Shown here: positions 52,958-63,993 of the stretch, in pieces
Position numbering within the stretch: the first letter of the stretch is position 1
Layout of the letters: every line of letters starts with the position of its first letter
Origin: Galaxea fascicularis
Taxonomy: Eukaryota; Cnidaria; Anthozoa; Scleractinia; Euphylliidae
NCBI GenBank assembly: GCA_948470475.1
Contig: OX419347.1
Location: forward strand, 9,814,665-9,878,664
Length of the DNA: 64,000 nucleotides
Direction of reading: 5' to 3'
Notes under the pieces: model-generated
Databases searched by the model: none
Told to the model about the DNA's origin: nothing
Seen by the model: only the letters and a program-made list of their open reading frames with translations
Program-made: the position numbers and the translations under genes

Positions 52958-55900
52958 ATGCCCGACGACAAGGAACTGGGTGCCATAAATACAAAGATAA
53001 ACCGCTGGCTCGAAGGAGTGGAGACTGCCAAACACGAGGGAACTTTACGCAACAGTGGTGAGGCGGTGAGACCTGTAAGTAAACAAAAAGAGCATCTTCA
53101 TTTTCCATACTACGTATTGTGTCCAGACATGAAACTTTTTAAAACTTGTTCATAAATATAGTTGGGTTAATTCAGTGACGGACAACTAGGCAAACTCGCT
53201 GGAAGCGGTGCCACGCATTAGCAATTATCGGTGTTGTAATGGAAATTTTCCCCAACTTCAGCTGGTCAAAACCACTGAGACACTTCTGCTGACCTTCTTC
53301 CTGAAATGGATCGTTCACTGGTCTATCCCTGCTGTATTTCTACCGACTTCAGGGATTTTTAGTGAATTGCAAACGCGGTAGAAACTTTGAGATTGCTGTT
53401 AATAGCATCCAGACATTAAGATATTCAAGAGCATCTCAGAAATGACAGCTAGCATTAGCGAAATGAAAGTCTTGAAAACAAAATTAGGCTCTTGAGTATT
53501 CACTCATGTATGCACCTGCATAGCTCTTTTCAGTATAGTTGTACATATTTTTGGCAACCGGCTACACAAGAAATGTTCGGTTTAATTTGCTTCCTAGGGC
53601 CTTCGAATATAACGCCTAGCGGCGTTGTAAGAAGTGAAAAATTTGCATAGGGCTTGTTTATCTGGGCGATGCTCAAAAAATGTATTTGAGAGAAAATCCA
53701 CAGCAATAAAAGTCGAGTGATGCACTTTTTAACACGCTTTTCTGCTAGTTGTTTTTATGGTAACGCCCGCAATAATTCTCGATCCCAGAGCTCTTTCGTT
53801 TTGCGTATGTCTAACGGCGCCAATGCGCTGTTTTAGGCGTTGCGAGGCAAGCCGCTTGAAACGCGGTTATAAAGACATCCTGCACCACGATCATCGTGAA
53901 CACAGAAGCATGCTTTCTCTTTTGCTGTCTGTGGTTGAAACCACTTATGGATTATTGGCATCAAGTTAGGCTTGAACGGTTGAATAAATTTACCTTCTGG
54001 CTGAAAAAAATGACTTTTGCCGTTTGTTTGAACGGTGCGACATCTCTCTGCATTGCATCACTGGTGCTCACGTATTTCCGGTAACACTAGTTTTTTACCT
54101 ATACCACGTTTGACGTTGCGCTGGCTGCAGAGGCTCGTTGAAAACAATGATTTCTTCATTGTCGTCCCCAGAGCCCTGCGACTCTGTTAGCTGAAAAGGC
54201 CCTGTAACGTGAATACTCGTTTCTAGTGCCACTGAGGCTCTTCTGACTGCGATACTTGGAGGGTACTGGGAATATACATGTAATGGTCGAGATGTCGCAT
54301 CTTTCAGCACTGGTGACAATAAATTAACAGTTGCTATGGGCGTTGCCACGGTTAAATGACTCACTGTTATTTTTTCCCTTTTAAGGTGCAAATTCGTTTT
54401 AAAAGTTGATTTTGCATGAAACAAAGATTAATAAAGATTGACCATATTAGTAGCAACTTTGAAAATTTCAGTTTTCGAAGGAAAACCTCGAATTTTGAGA
54501 GGAACACCACATTGATACCAGGCTGATCAGTGAGTAGTTCAAGTATATCGTCTAGCTTTTGTCAGATAAAAACAACCGTCAAAATATCTCCAAGCAACAG
54601 TCTAAGAAATAATTAGTTCATATTATTTTGTATTGTAAATAAATTCATCTTACGCTTCCATCCCTTGCGGTTGATTTCCTGACCGCTTACCAGTCACCGA
54701 ATTACATGTTTTCCCCAGCATCGGAGGTTCAAACAGGGTTTTAAGACAACATATACATTGCGATGGCGTTAATGAGTTCTGTTCGATTATGCTATTTAAA
54801 AAATTAAGAACCTGGGGTTTTAAATCATGAAATGCTCTTAATGTAGTACGTAGGTCCGCTACAAAGATCATGCAATACGAGCTAGTGAGGTTAACATCGC
54901 TCATTTTTTCTGGTTGCATTTTCAATGACAGAGATGCAACTGCCTTACAGCCAATTTATTCAAATAATTTTAATACCACTTGGTTCCCTCACCACCTGCC
55001 CATTGCCCAACACAACGCGTACGGTGCGTGGATCGCATCAGTTTTATTTCCATTTTCAGTTTTTAACGATACACAGCACCGTTTTGATTTCCTTCTTATT
55101 TTACATAGCCGAGTCTATCAGGGAAATCTTTGTGTTTTACTAGTTGGCTTTGTAACCTCAAGAGTCGAGAAATTCGACACGCGGAATATACAAAAAAATA
55201 TGGTATTATCGGATGAAAAAATAAGCTATTTTTATCTCGCACCTGTTTTTCTACTTGCCTGTCATGACTTTTTCCTTCCTGACGTCCCGTAATCCTCGGC
55301 TAAAAAGAAAAATATTCATCGTACAATGGGACTTGTGCTTTATCTTTGACTGAAGAGCAAGCATTTGTTTCATAAGCTAATGTATATTTTTAGACCACCG
55401 GCGGGTATCCCTCAGATGGGTAAGTTATATTCATATGCTATGAAAATTCAAGTCCGTCCGGAAATCCATTTTGGATCATGCATAATATGCTTCGCTGAAA
55501 GCACCAGAAAATGTGTAAACAAAAAGGCGTTTTAATGCCATATGCCAGACTCATTTTAGACGATGACAAATTTAGAACTGCTGTGTTTTTTGGTTAACGC
55601 GAGAATATCACCGCTGTATGACGTTGAAAAAGTGCCAAATGATGGCTAATATAGGAAACTGAAAGTCGATATAAATAAACGCAAATATAGGAAATTGAAA
55701 GTCGGCATGAATAATCGTTTTTAGCTGTGCTCGTCAGCTATCATATACTGTGTCTCGCTTCACTTAAGTATTAGTTCTGCTAAACCGTTGTGTTCATTTT
55801 CTCCAATAATTTAACGCTGGAGACCAAACGAAGAGAGCCAGCCCGGTAGAAAAGCAAATATATTTTTGGCCAATGAAGTCAGGTATTCTCTAAATCGTAT

Positions 55901-58900
55901 AATACTTCACGTCGAACAAGGAAGGGTTTTTCAGCCATACCTTACTCATCTTCACAAGATCGTCCGTGGTTGAACTTCATCTTTTATAGCCTACAGAGGT
56001 GAGGTTTTGTCTATTAGTTACTTTCAGTTCGCTAGCGATGTCAGCTTTGGCAAAAAATAAACGAGACGATGTTTTTGTCTTCTTGTTTGGATTATGCAAC
56101 TTTGAAAACGCGCGCAAATTTTAAGGCTGATCTCGTACATAAGACCAATATATTTCAATTTATAGCAAACTTCCCTTCCTGTATTTGGCAAGTGAAGAGC
56201 GAATTGAATAGCCCCAGTATGTCACCAAAAATTGTCAAATTTACATTTTGTGAATGTCCAATTATATGTCGAACTTTTACAGTCTCAATTATCAAATTAT
56301 GGTTGATGTTTTTTCATGCAATAAAGATGAAGACGTTCAGCTGTGTTCAGCCATTTTTAGCTTAGCTCCACTATGCACAAAATATTGCTCTGTTCCAACA
56401 ATTTCAGTTTCAGTTTTTCTCAAAAGCAATGGTGTTCTTATAGTGTGAAATTAATCGTATAAGCCTTTAGTTATTTTGTAATAGTGTATTTATAAATAAT
56501 GTTATCTCAGTAATGGTATTCTTGGGCGCAAAGAAATCGCTTCACAAAATTAAGTCATAATTTGGAAAGACAATTGGTTGAATTAAAATAAAATGGCTGT
56601 CATTTCTGTTGTGTTCCAAGTTAGCATTATATGGAATCTTGTCTTTTTAGTTGAAACTGTCCACAAAACGTTCGATTCTTGAAGCGTACAACTACAGTAA
56701 ACACATCTGCCGCGTTGATCAGCAAAAAACAAACGAAAACGAACAAATCACAAATGAGCGTTAACAATATCACAAACTGATTTGTATTCTGTATTGTGCT
56801 TGCAATATTGAAAAAAAAAAACAGTGATTTTTAGGGCAACAACTTACTGACATCAGCGTCTAATAAAGACCCTCTTTGTGCTTCGCTACTGACGAAAGGA
56901 ACTGCAGGAGTGGGTACGTTCGCAAAGCTAAAGAGCGAAGGAGTTTTCTTTAATATAACTACGCTGAAGTGAAATACTTTATGAATATTCACAGAGGTTT
57001 GTTTTTCTTTTAATTATTAATTCGGCGAACGAGTAAGAGCACGGGAGAGAAGCAGTTGATTGTATTCCAGTTAATTTGCATGCAATTTGAAGTTCGAGAC
57101 AAGCCCTCGAAATTCATTTTGTTGATTCATCCCCGCAGGTCAGATTGTACCGTAGAAGACAAAGCTGTCCTTCGTTATTGCCTCTTCGCCCGCCTTCAAA
57201 AGATAATATCACCAATAAAAACGGGGATATTGATACCTTGGACCTTACGAGACCCCTTGGAGATTCGAGATACACAGTTCCTCCTTGCCCAGGTTACAAA
57301 GATGCCACAGGTTTGACATTACTTAAAATTCCAAAGGTTTATGGTGGAAGGCTACCGAGAGAAGACAACAACAAGGTGGAAATTATTGATTTGGAAAATC
57401 TAAAAACAGAAACTCAGTTTGAGACAAGAAAAGTTGCATTGATGGAATCAAGCACCAGAATGAAAGGTGAACAACCAGCCATCACAGAAAGTGTCAATCT
57501 ATTACGCATCAAAGACGACAACAGAGGGAGGCGTTTTGACGAAGACTCCTTTAAAAAGGATAAGCCTTTGATGACTACATTTGGCACAAGGGGATCTTTG
57601 AATAACAATCAGAGGGATCCATTAACTAGTTTTCAAAATACACCGATGGATTTGACATATCAAACAAACAAATGCAATCCTCGTATTCAAACGCCGACAG
57701 CACCTTGTCGGGACAGAACGAAGACTTTATTGCCTTCAACGAGGAATTGTGACAAGCGAAGTGAACCTGTCCACGAAGTGCCGAGTATTACCGTGTGCCC
57801 GGATGGAGCTGATACTCGGGCAAGTAAAGTCACACAACAGACTTTATCGCTGGACCCCAGGTTCCTTATGCCAACTGAAGTAAGTCAGATTATTTTGAGG
57901 TTGAAGTAATTTATCTTATAGTCGAAAAAAACTAATTTCCTTTCACTCCAGTATTTCTGGTCCTAGTATCATGGTCCAAAGAACGATCACCTTTATGTAG
58001 AAAATAAGTCACAATCGAACGATTTAAAATGCACTAGTTGCAGAATGTTTTTTCCGCTTCATGTTAACTTATCCGCTTCATAACTCTATCCACTCCTTGA
58101 AAGACTGTGGCTGTGTTATTGAACGGTCACAATTAAGACATCACTAATTTGCATGGAAGCTCAAGGTATGAGGAGTGAGATTTCGGGCATAAAACTGCAG
58201 TAGCGCGCACTTGTTAAAACGGAAAACAACCGAAGTCTTTAAACTGTTACATCGATCAAAGATTTCAGTTGAACTCAGTTTTATCGAGGGAAAGCTGTTG
58301 ATGGTACAGTATATGATATGGCATGCCAAATTTTATATATGATTTAATTGATATGACATGACGGAACATGACGTGACATGGACGACGTCACGTAACAAGG
58401 CATGACATGATTTGATATGGTATTTCTTGAAAGGCAAGTGTTGACGAAGCCAGATATCTGTTGGCCTCCAGACGGAGTTCTCTTCCATGCCTTGGTCGAG
58501 GTGTGCGCCGCAGAAGCTTGGACATAGTCGCCGAGGAGCAACCAAGTAATCCGACAAGTGGAGATGCAAGCATAGCATCATCATCGTCATCATCATCTCT
58601 GAGGATCCCTCACCACAGAAATAGATCACGGAGCCTGGATGGAAGCCTGCAAACACGCTCTAGTTTTGCTGCTTTCAAAGAGTCGCTTATGGTAAGAAAA
58701 TCAGCGTCATGGTACAATGGCCAATGTGCGTCTTAATCAGTGTTCATCTTTTCTTTTAATAATAACCACAAACGTGGACAATCCTACTTCTCAAGTATGT
58801 GTGGCTCAATAGTATTGCTAAATTAACTCGGATAATAAAAAAATACGGATCCTCGTTTTTTTGTCCGTTGATTTATGGCCCGCGCGCGTCGCGCTTGGGC

Positions 58901-59183
58901 CATAAGCGAACGGGAAAAAACTCGGTCCGTAACTTACAGTACGGACCTCGAACTCGGTTAATAAGAGGAGTCTATATCCGTCGTAATGATGGTACAGATC
59001 ACAGCAAAATGTGATAAGAACAGAAAACATAACACAAGTTGAAGCTAAAAACTGGCTTCCCTGTGTTACCTTTACCGTGTAACCATATGTAACTTAATTT
59101 TCCCGTCGTTTCTTAAACGAGGTTTGTTTACATTTTCTTTTTTTCAGTTGCGAAATGTCAAGAAAAAAGTACTTGGTACCTAG
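52958..59183 (+). CDS. Gene 3: basic Ser-rich protein with repeated R-S-L-D motifs, 4 exons
   Basis: I do not recognise the family. Exons 52958-53074, 57139-57879, 58434-58691 and 59148-59183 sum to 1152 nt (383 residues plus TAG); every junction is phase 0. The start MPDDKELGAINTKINRWLEG is predicted helical. The middle (40-286) is polar with no hydrophobic segment. The third exon has basic phosphosite-like motifs (ASRRSSLP, RRRSLD, SRSRSLD) and a seven-Ser run at 335-341. The protein ends KKVLGT. A cytosolic protein controlled by phosphorylation is a fair guess, not more. The 4-kb first intron may hide further phase-0 exons, so the N-terminal joint is the least certain. Confidence 0.62.
57139..57879 (+). 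CDS. Gene 3 exon 2 (247 codons)
   Basis: A 741-nt exon between TCCCCGCAG and GAA|GTAAGT, open throughout in phase 0. It encodes PLGDSRYTVPPCPGYKDATG and LLKIPKVYGGRLPRED near the start, then sequence rich in Asn, Asp, Arg and Thr. It is the longest open frame outside gene 2 that is not a simple repeat. Confidence 0.8.
58330..58420. repeat. (ATGAC)-type pentamer repeat before gene 3 exon 3
   Basis: Imperfect ATGACATGACG/ATGACGTG units run over about 75 bp and stop about 14 bp before the acceptor TTTCTTGAAAG at 58433. This acceptor has a short pyrimidine tract because of the repeat. Confidence 0.65.
58434..58691 (+). CDS. Gene 3 exon 3: Ser/Arg-rich exon with twin R-S-L-D motifs
   Basis: The 86-codon exon is open in phase 0 between TTGAAAG and ATG|GTAAGA. 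Residues 299-304 (RRSSLP) fit a 14-3-3 mode I pattern R-x-x-S-x-P. R-R-S-L-D (312-316) and S-R-S-L-D (351-355) repeat each other 39 residues apart. The TCA/TCG run for poly-Ser is an imperfect triplet repeat. Confidence 0.75.
58824..58965. repeat. Palindromic repeat in gene 3 intron 3
   Basis: TTATGGCCCGCGCG and CGCTTGGGCCATAA form a hairpin (about 58870-58905), flanked by CCGTTG and CGAACGG. TACGGATCCTCG and TACGGACCTCG mark the left and right sides. Probably a small dispersed element. Confidence 0.45.
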
Positions 59184-59660
59184 GAAAAAGATCAGTCTCA
59201 GGTGTCTCGCATAACCTCATCAGGCTCGGCCACTAAGCAGTGTTGCTTCGTTGTTACATGGCCTTAATAACTGCTGGTATTAAGGCCTCATCAGGTTTGG
59301 CCACTAAACAGTTTTTGCTTCGTTGTTACATGGCCTTGATAGCTGCGGGTGTTGACGCCATTTGTGAGAACGTTGCTGAAAGAATTGTGACAAGGCCAGT
59401 AGATGTGGTTGTAAAGTTACAAGAGTTATAGCAATGAATTTTTTTTATAGCTGCGTTTGATGTGTAAAGTAGAGGAGGCCTATTTGTAAAGAGAAAACGA
59501 CCAGACCCAGGGAGAGAAAGTTACACATCTGTAAAGTATTTTTAAGTAAGTTGTTGTATTTGACCATTTTTTTGATAAACTGATGATGAAATGTGTGGAA
59601 ATATTCTTCCTTCTTCCTCTTAACATTGTTAAGCGTAAAGACAAACAAATTAAAGATGTT
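59184..59660 (+). other. Gene 3 3' UTR with direct duplication
   Basis: Two direct copies of about 75 nt (59209-59283 and 59284-59360) share CCTCATCAGG, GGCCACTAA(A/G)CAGT and TTGCTTCGTTGTTACATGGC. A candidate ATTAAA signal lies at 59649-59654. Confidence 0.5.
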
Positions 59661-59719
59661 TTTCTTTACTTTTTCTTTTGCTGCGAACTAATGAACACTT
59701 TTTAATGACTGGTCCTGAT

Positions 59720-59819
59720 GGGAACAGTAAATTTTGTTTTCCGAGAATCTAAATGTTTCTGGCCAGAACGAAGTCGAAGGAAACATTGAGATTCGAAGGA
59801 AACAAAATTTACTGTTCCC
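59720..59819. mobile_element. 100-bp foldback element
   Basis: Inverted arms of about 40 bp begin GGGAACAGTAAATTTTGTTT and end with its complement. The spacer is about 20 bp. No coding capacity. Confidence 0.7.
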
Positions 59820-59999
59820 CAAGGGAGCACTCATTACGTGATTTGTCATAAAGTAATACAAATGGATTAATGCTCCCAACCCAAGAAAAGCAAAAATACA
59901 CAGTACCAAATTTGTGGGGTAAAGGGGGTTGAGGACAAAGTGCTCCAGAAAAATGTCTGCACAGGGCGAGACTACAAAATAACATTACATGGCAAAGCG

Positions 60000-60195
60000 G
60001 TCATAATCCTTTCTAGCCAGGGAGTCATAATCCCCCAACCCTCTCCGGGGGTCATAATCCCCACTAGAGAGGTCCTTAACCTGTCCGAGTTAGGGAGCTG
60101 AAGGAGAGGTCACAATCCTCTCGAGCCAGGGGATCATAATCCCAAACCCCCTCCAAAGGGGTCAAGATCCCCAATGAAAGAGGTCCTTATCCTAA
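60000..60195. repeat. Two-copy tandem repeat, period ~109 bp
   Basis: Each unit contains GTCA(T/C)AATCC, AGCCAGGG(A/G), TCATAATCCC, CTCC(G/A) and AGAGGTCCTTA. The shorter TCATAATCC word repeats within each unit. Non-coding. Confidence 0.7.
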
Positions 60196-60879
60196 AAGAT
60201 TTTCCGCTAGTTCCTATGGTAACAATGTTGTAAAGCTTCACTGGGGCTCCGTACCCCAGAATAGAAGAAATAAGTGAGTCTATGGGGCAAAGTGCGACCT
60301 GCTAGGGAGCACTTCATCCCAAACCCATGTTTTATTGAAATTCAAAAAGTTATTTGCAGACTTGACATAACATGATTATAAAAGTTGCAACATTATGTTA
60401 GAAAAATACATCAGATAATGGAGTGTCCAAATGCGCCTATTAATTGCAAAGTGGACCACCAGATTAATCCTTACTGAACAATAATATATGGATATCACAG
60501 CAAGAGAAACGATGATGAGTAACAACCCGTCAACTGGGTGCTTAGTAGACTATGATAATACTCAAGAGCTAATGTGCAAAAGCTTATAACATGCTAGGAA
60601 GTGAACATCAGATAAATGATATTTTCTAGATATACAGACTCTACAGAAAACCATATACATGTAGGTCGAATGGACAGGTCTTTAAGGGTAGCAAAAAACA
60701 GTTCACATAAAGTGGGGGTGCTTTGCAGCTGAATAAGGATATCCGGAGCTGAAAAGCTCTACGACAATAGTAACAATGCTTGGAACTCAACAATAAATGT
60801 ATAATTATATAAACGAGAAGCTTAGTAAAGGTACAATAAAAGTCTTGACTGTGTCGCGCACGACCAAGGACAAAGCAAG

Positions 60880-60906
60880 GATAGAGAGGGAGGGAGGGAG
60901 GGAGGG
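60880..60906. repeat. (GGGA)n microsatellite
   Basis: A short run of GGGA tetramers. The surrounding 60.2-61.1 kb shows nothing else I can support. Confidence 0.7.
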
Positions 60907-61149
60907 AATGTTGTTTTTTGTGGAGGCTACAGTGAACAAACTAAGCTGGAGCACATGGCAAGGATAAAACGGGCAAATCACTATGACAACGCACTTGCAT
61001 GAAACGTAGCATATGATTGACCAAATGCAACATGAGATGTTATTTCCACGTGAGCAAGAAAGTGACCATTTTGCGCGACAGCCAAGCTTTGCCCGGGTAG
61101 TACGTCACACAGTGCAATCTGTCTTGGTTGTCACATTAACTTAAATTTA

Positions 61150-61765
61150 TAAGGAAAACTTGTACTCTTATTTACTATCCTTAATAATCCAGATACTCCT
61201 CTTTGTCTTAAACGTAAGTTCAAATTCTTGTCTTCGGTTCGTTCAACTGGTTTGCGCACAAGAGCTTGCGCTTTCAATCTTCACGTTCCCTACCCGCGGT
61301 CTAATTCTGGAAAGCGCACATTTGCTTACTCTACTGCTACCCTTTTCAGTTGCCTTGATACTGATCTTAAGCAAATAACTTGTGCGCCTCCTTCTTCTAT
61401 TACTTTTTCATCTAGATTAAATAATTTTAAGCATAAACTCTTTCAATTATTCCTTAAGTTTGCTAGTAATGTTTTTCATCTCGAAGAATTAATGTGTCAT
61501 ACGTGTCGTTTTTCTCTTTATTGTAACTGTATTAGAAGGTAATTAATTGATTAGTTAATTAATTAGTTAATTAATTAAGTAATTAGATTTTGATTAGCAT
61601 TTATCACCTTATATTCATGTTTAACCATACATTTGTCTAGTTTTAGTTAGGCATTGTTTTATATGTGTTCTGTACCGTAGTGAAGGCCGTAAGTTAGATA
61701 ACTCATCGGGTTAATTACGTCACCTTCGTTAAATAAAGAATATTGTATTGTATATATTGTAAGGA
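61150..61765 (+). mobile_element. 5'-truncated LINE (reverse transcriptase C-terminal remnant and 3' end)
   Basis: In the frame ending at 61542 the stretch VPYPRSNSGKRTFAYSTATL matches the pattern near the end of many non-LTR ORF2 proteins (P-R-x-x-x-x-G-K-R-x-F-x-Y). LNNFKHKLFQLF then resembles the final FKxxLxxxL helix. Sequence after the stop is AT-rich with TTAA repeats and ends at AATAAAG and a TATTGTATTGTATAT tail. Inserted plus-sense, non-functional. Confidence 0.6.
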
Positions 61766-62287
61766 TTATAAATTTTACTGCAAATCGTAGAATACAAAAA
61801 CAAAATCAAATTTTGGAAAACGCGCTGAGATTCCAGCGACAACATCCGGGCCACCTTCAACTGCACGCTCAGCTGATTACGTGCAACAGTGGTCAACGTT
61901 TCGTGGGTAACAGTGAACTTTTTCCGGTTTGACGTCATAGTTTTTGCAATGTTGCCCGCTCATGACATTTAGTAAACAGTTTCATTGTTAGATGTTATGT
62001 GATCATGAACTAGCCAATGAATGGGCGCGCTGTAGCGGGAAAAACGCCAGCTATATAACAATGCTTATTTGAACACGAGTCAAAAAAGCGCACAGACATC
62101 TTTAAAGTCGAGCACAAATGACAGTTCCCCCCACTTGTATTGTACGTCTTCTTTTTTTTCTTTTTTTATTATCTGATAGCGTGCAGTTTCTCAAATGCCT
62201 TTGGCGTTTATTGACTAAAACAACCATTTTTTATTGTTCATACAGCAGACTTCGGAATTTAAGTTGAAGGCATGCATGACTGACACA

Positions 62288-62307
62288 ACCCCCCCCCCCC
62301 CCCCCCA
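62288..62307. repeat. Poly(C) tract
   Basis: About 20 consecutive C. Length is likely to vary or be misread in assembly. Confidence 0.9.
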
Positions 62308-62353
62308 TCTCCGCAGTATTTTTCAAGCTAACCCCACTCGTACGCAGCGACCT

Positions 62354-62432
62354 ATGCGTGGTCAACCCCGTTCCCAGGACCTTTCCCTTCGCTTTGGGGG
62401 GAAAGGTCCTGGGAACGAGGTTGATGCGTGGT
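62354..62432. mobile_element. 61-bp palindromic element with 9-bp direct repeats
   Basis: Arms at 62363-62387 and 62398-62423 are inverted (CAACCCCGTTCCCAGG versus CCTGGGAACGAGGTTG). ATGCGTGGT occurs directly on both sides (62354-62362 and 62424-62432). The whole unit is little more than a hairpin. Nine-bp duplications are typical of Mutator-like transposition, which is known for the family, not shown here. Confidence 0.75.
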
Positions 62433-62880
62433 ACAACTTTTGTCCACTTACTGGAGGTTCAAGTGGTAATAAGGTCATGTAATGGTGTATACGTGTAGAG
62501 CCCGTATCACAGACCTGTAACTTCCAGATGTGCTAATTAGATTGCTTCTATACATTCGTTCATTATCTGAGATATTCAAAACATTCTGTATCAGTCGTCG
62601 TAAGGTGTATTTTGACAAAAAAAATTAAAAGCCTGTTGGTAAGTAGTGCGGTTAATGATTCAGCAAGGGAGGGCCTCCTAATATGTGATCTGTCACCGAT
62701 TAGTAAAACTTAACAACATTGGAAAATTATAAGTTCCTGATGGAAGAAAGCCAAATTGTCTTCTTTGGAAGAATTATTTCCGCTATGTCGTTTTAATAAT
62801 ATTAACAGAACAGAAACGTTTTTTTCCATTGCGCTATCGTCTTCTCTTATTCTGACAAAACCGTGATATCATGATTACCT

Positions 62881-62960
62881 ACAATACGATACTTACGCTT
62901 ACCTTACGGTACTAACACAACTTACAATACGGTACTTACACTATATACGATACGATTTAA
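62881..62960. repeat. Short degenerate repeat on TACGATACTTAC
   Basis: Four or five imperfect copies of TAC(G/A)ATACGGTACTTAC-like units over 80 bp. Confidence 0.55.
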
Positions 62961-63060
62961 CTAATGCTATTAAGACTCGGTTCAAACAGGCGTCGAACTC
63001 CTCATGTACCGAATCGAATGCTAATTAGGAAAATCTTTTGTTCTAAATCATTTGCATTAG

Positions 63061-63118
63061 ATTCGGCCAAGAGCCATAATGGGACAGAGAGCTGTCCCAT
63101 TATGGTTCTTGATTCGGC
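63061..63118. repeat. 58-bp palindrome
   Basis: Arms contain AGAGCCATAATGGGACAG and CTGTCCCATTATGGTTCT around a 4-nt loop. Probably a tiny foldback element. Confidence 0.65.
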
Positions 63119-63574
63119 ACATGAAAAGTTCGACGTATCGAACTGGCCTAACAGAAAATAAACTTTATCTAAACTATCCGGCTTTGAAACCAAGTGATAG
63201 CCTTTTCATAAAAATGAATGCAGTTCATTTTATGAGGACAATTTTATCGACAGAACATAGAGAAATTACATGTCAGTTCGCAGATAAATTTCCAGGCTTG
63301 TGTTGCAAAGGGGAAAGTCTATGGCTTGAAATTAGAAGGATTTGTAGGGAGTTCCAACCCTAGTTCTGTTCCAGTACTCCCTCTTGTATTCGTTGTTATA
63401 CGTTTAATCAGAAGCCAAGCATATATACGCTTTATTTTATCGTACTCTTTAAATCTGGTATGGCACCATTCAGTACTGCTTTAAGTCAAAATGAACCGTT
63501 GTTACTGCCAAGTCCTTAGTTCTTTGAACTTTACAACCCCCGGGGTGGGGGAGGGGGGTTGCTTCCAGAAAAAT

Positions 63575-63935
63575 TGGGTGGGGATGTGCGGCACTCTTCG
63601 AGGAACCCTTACTCTATTTCCGACTAGAATATGTGATTTTCCCTACCCTATTTCAGACCTGCCTTATAATCCCCCAGGTGAGACCAATGTTAAAGACAAT
63701 CATAAGCCTTTATTAAGTAGTATACAAAACCGTACAAGGTTTCGAGCTTAAAATTCCACACTACATAGCTGGTTGCATAATACGCCGCTAATTCAAGACT
63801 AGAGTGCACGAGCCTTATCCTATTTCAGACCAAAATGGTCAAAATTGATACCCTATGTCAGGCCAAAACTGCTAAAAAAGAACCCTAACCTTTGGCGCTG
63901 CACATACCTATATAGCCCATATGAGGGGGTACCCC
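63575..63935. repeat. Dispersed low-complexity repeat
   Basis: ACCCTATTTCAGACC-like phrases occur at about 63650 and 63820, and GATACCCTATGTCAGGCC between. The sequence resembles a repeat I recall from corals. Element ends are unclear. Confidence 0.35.
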
Positions 63936-63993
63936 CAACCTCGTTCCCAGGGTCTCTTATCTTCCCGATGAGAGACCCTGGGAACGAGGTTGG
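63936..63993. mobile_element. Second copy of the short palindromic element
   Basis: CAACCTCGTTCCCAGGGTCT at the left is mirrored by AGACCCTGGGAACGAGGTTG at the right around an 18-nt middle. Outer sequence matches the element at 62363; the inner part differs (GTCTC in place of ACCTTT). Flanks GGGGTACCC and GGAGTACC look like an imperfect direct repeat, cut by the window end. Confidence 0.75.

Noticed and set aside
53757..53969. 70-codon frame with several Cys and Arg
   Set aside because: There are no splice sites in phase with gene 3 and the composition is not gene-like.
55394..55419. 26-nt exon-like segment between TTTTTAG and GTAAGT in gene 3 intron 1
   Set aside because: Its length is not a multiple of three, so including it would break the phase-0 joint of exons 53074 and 57139.
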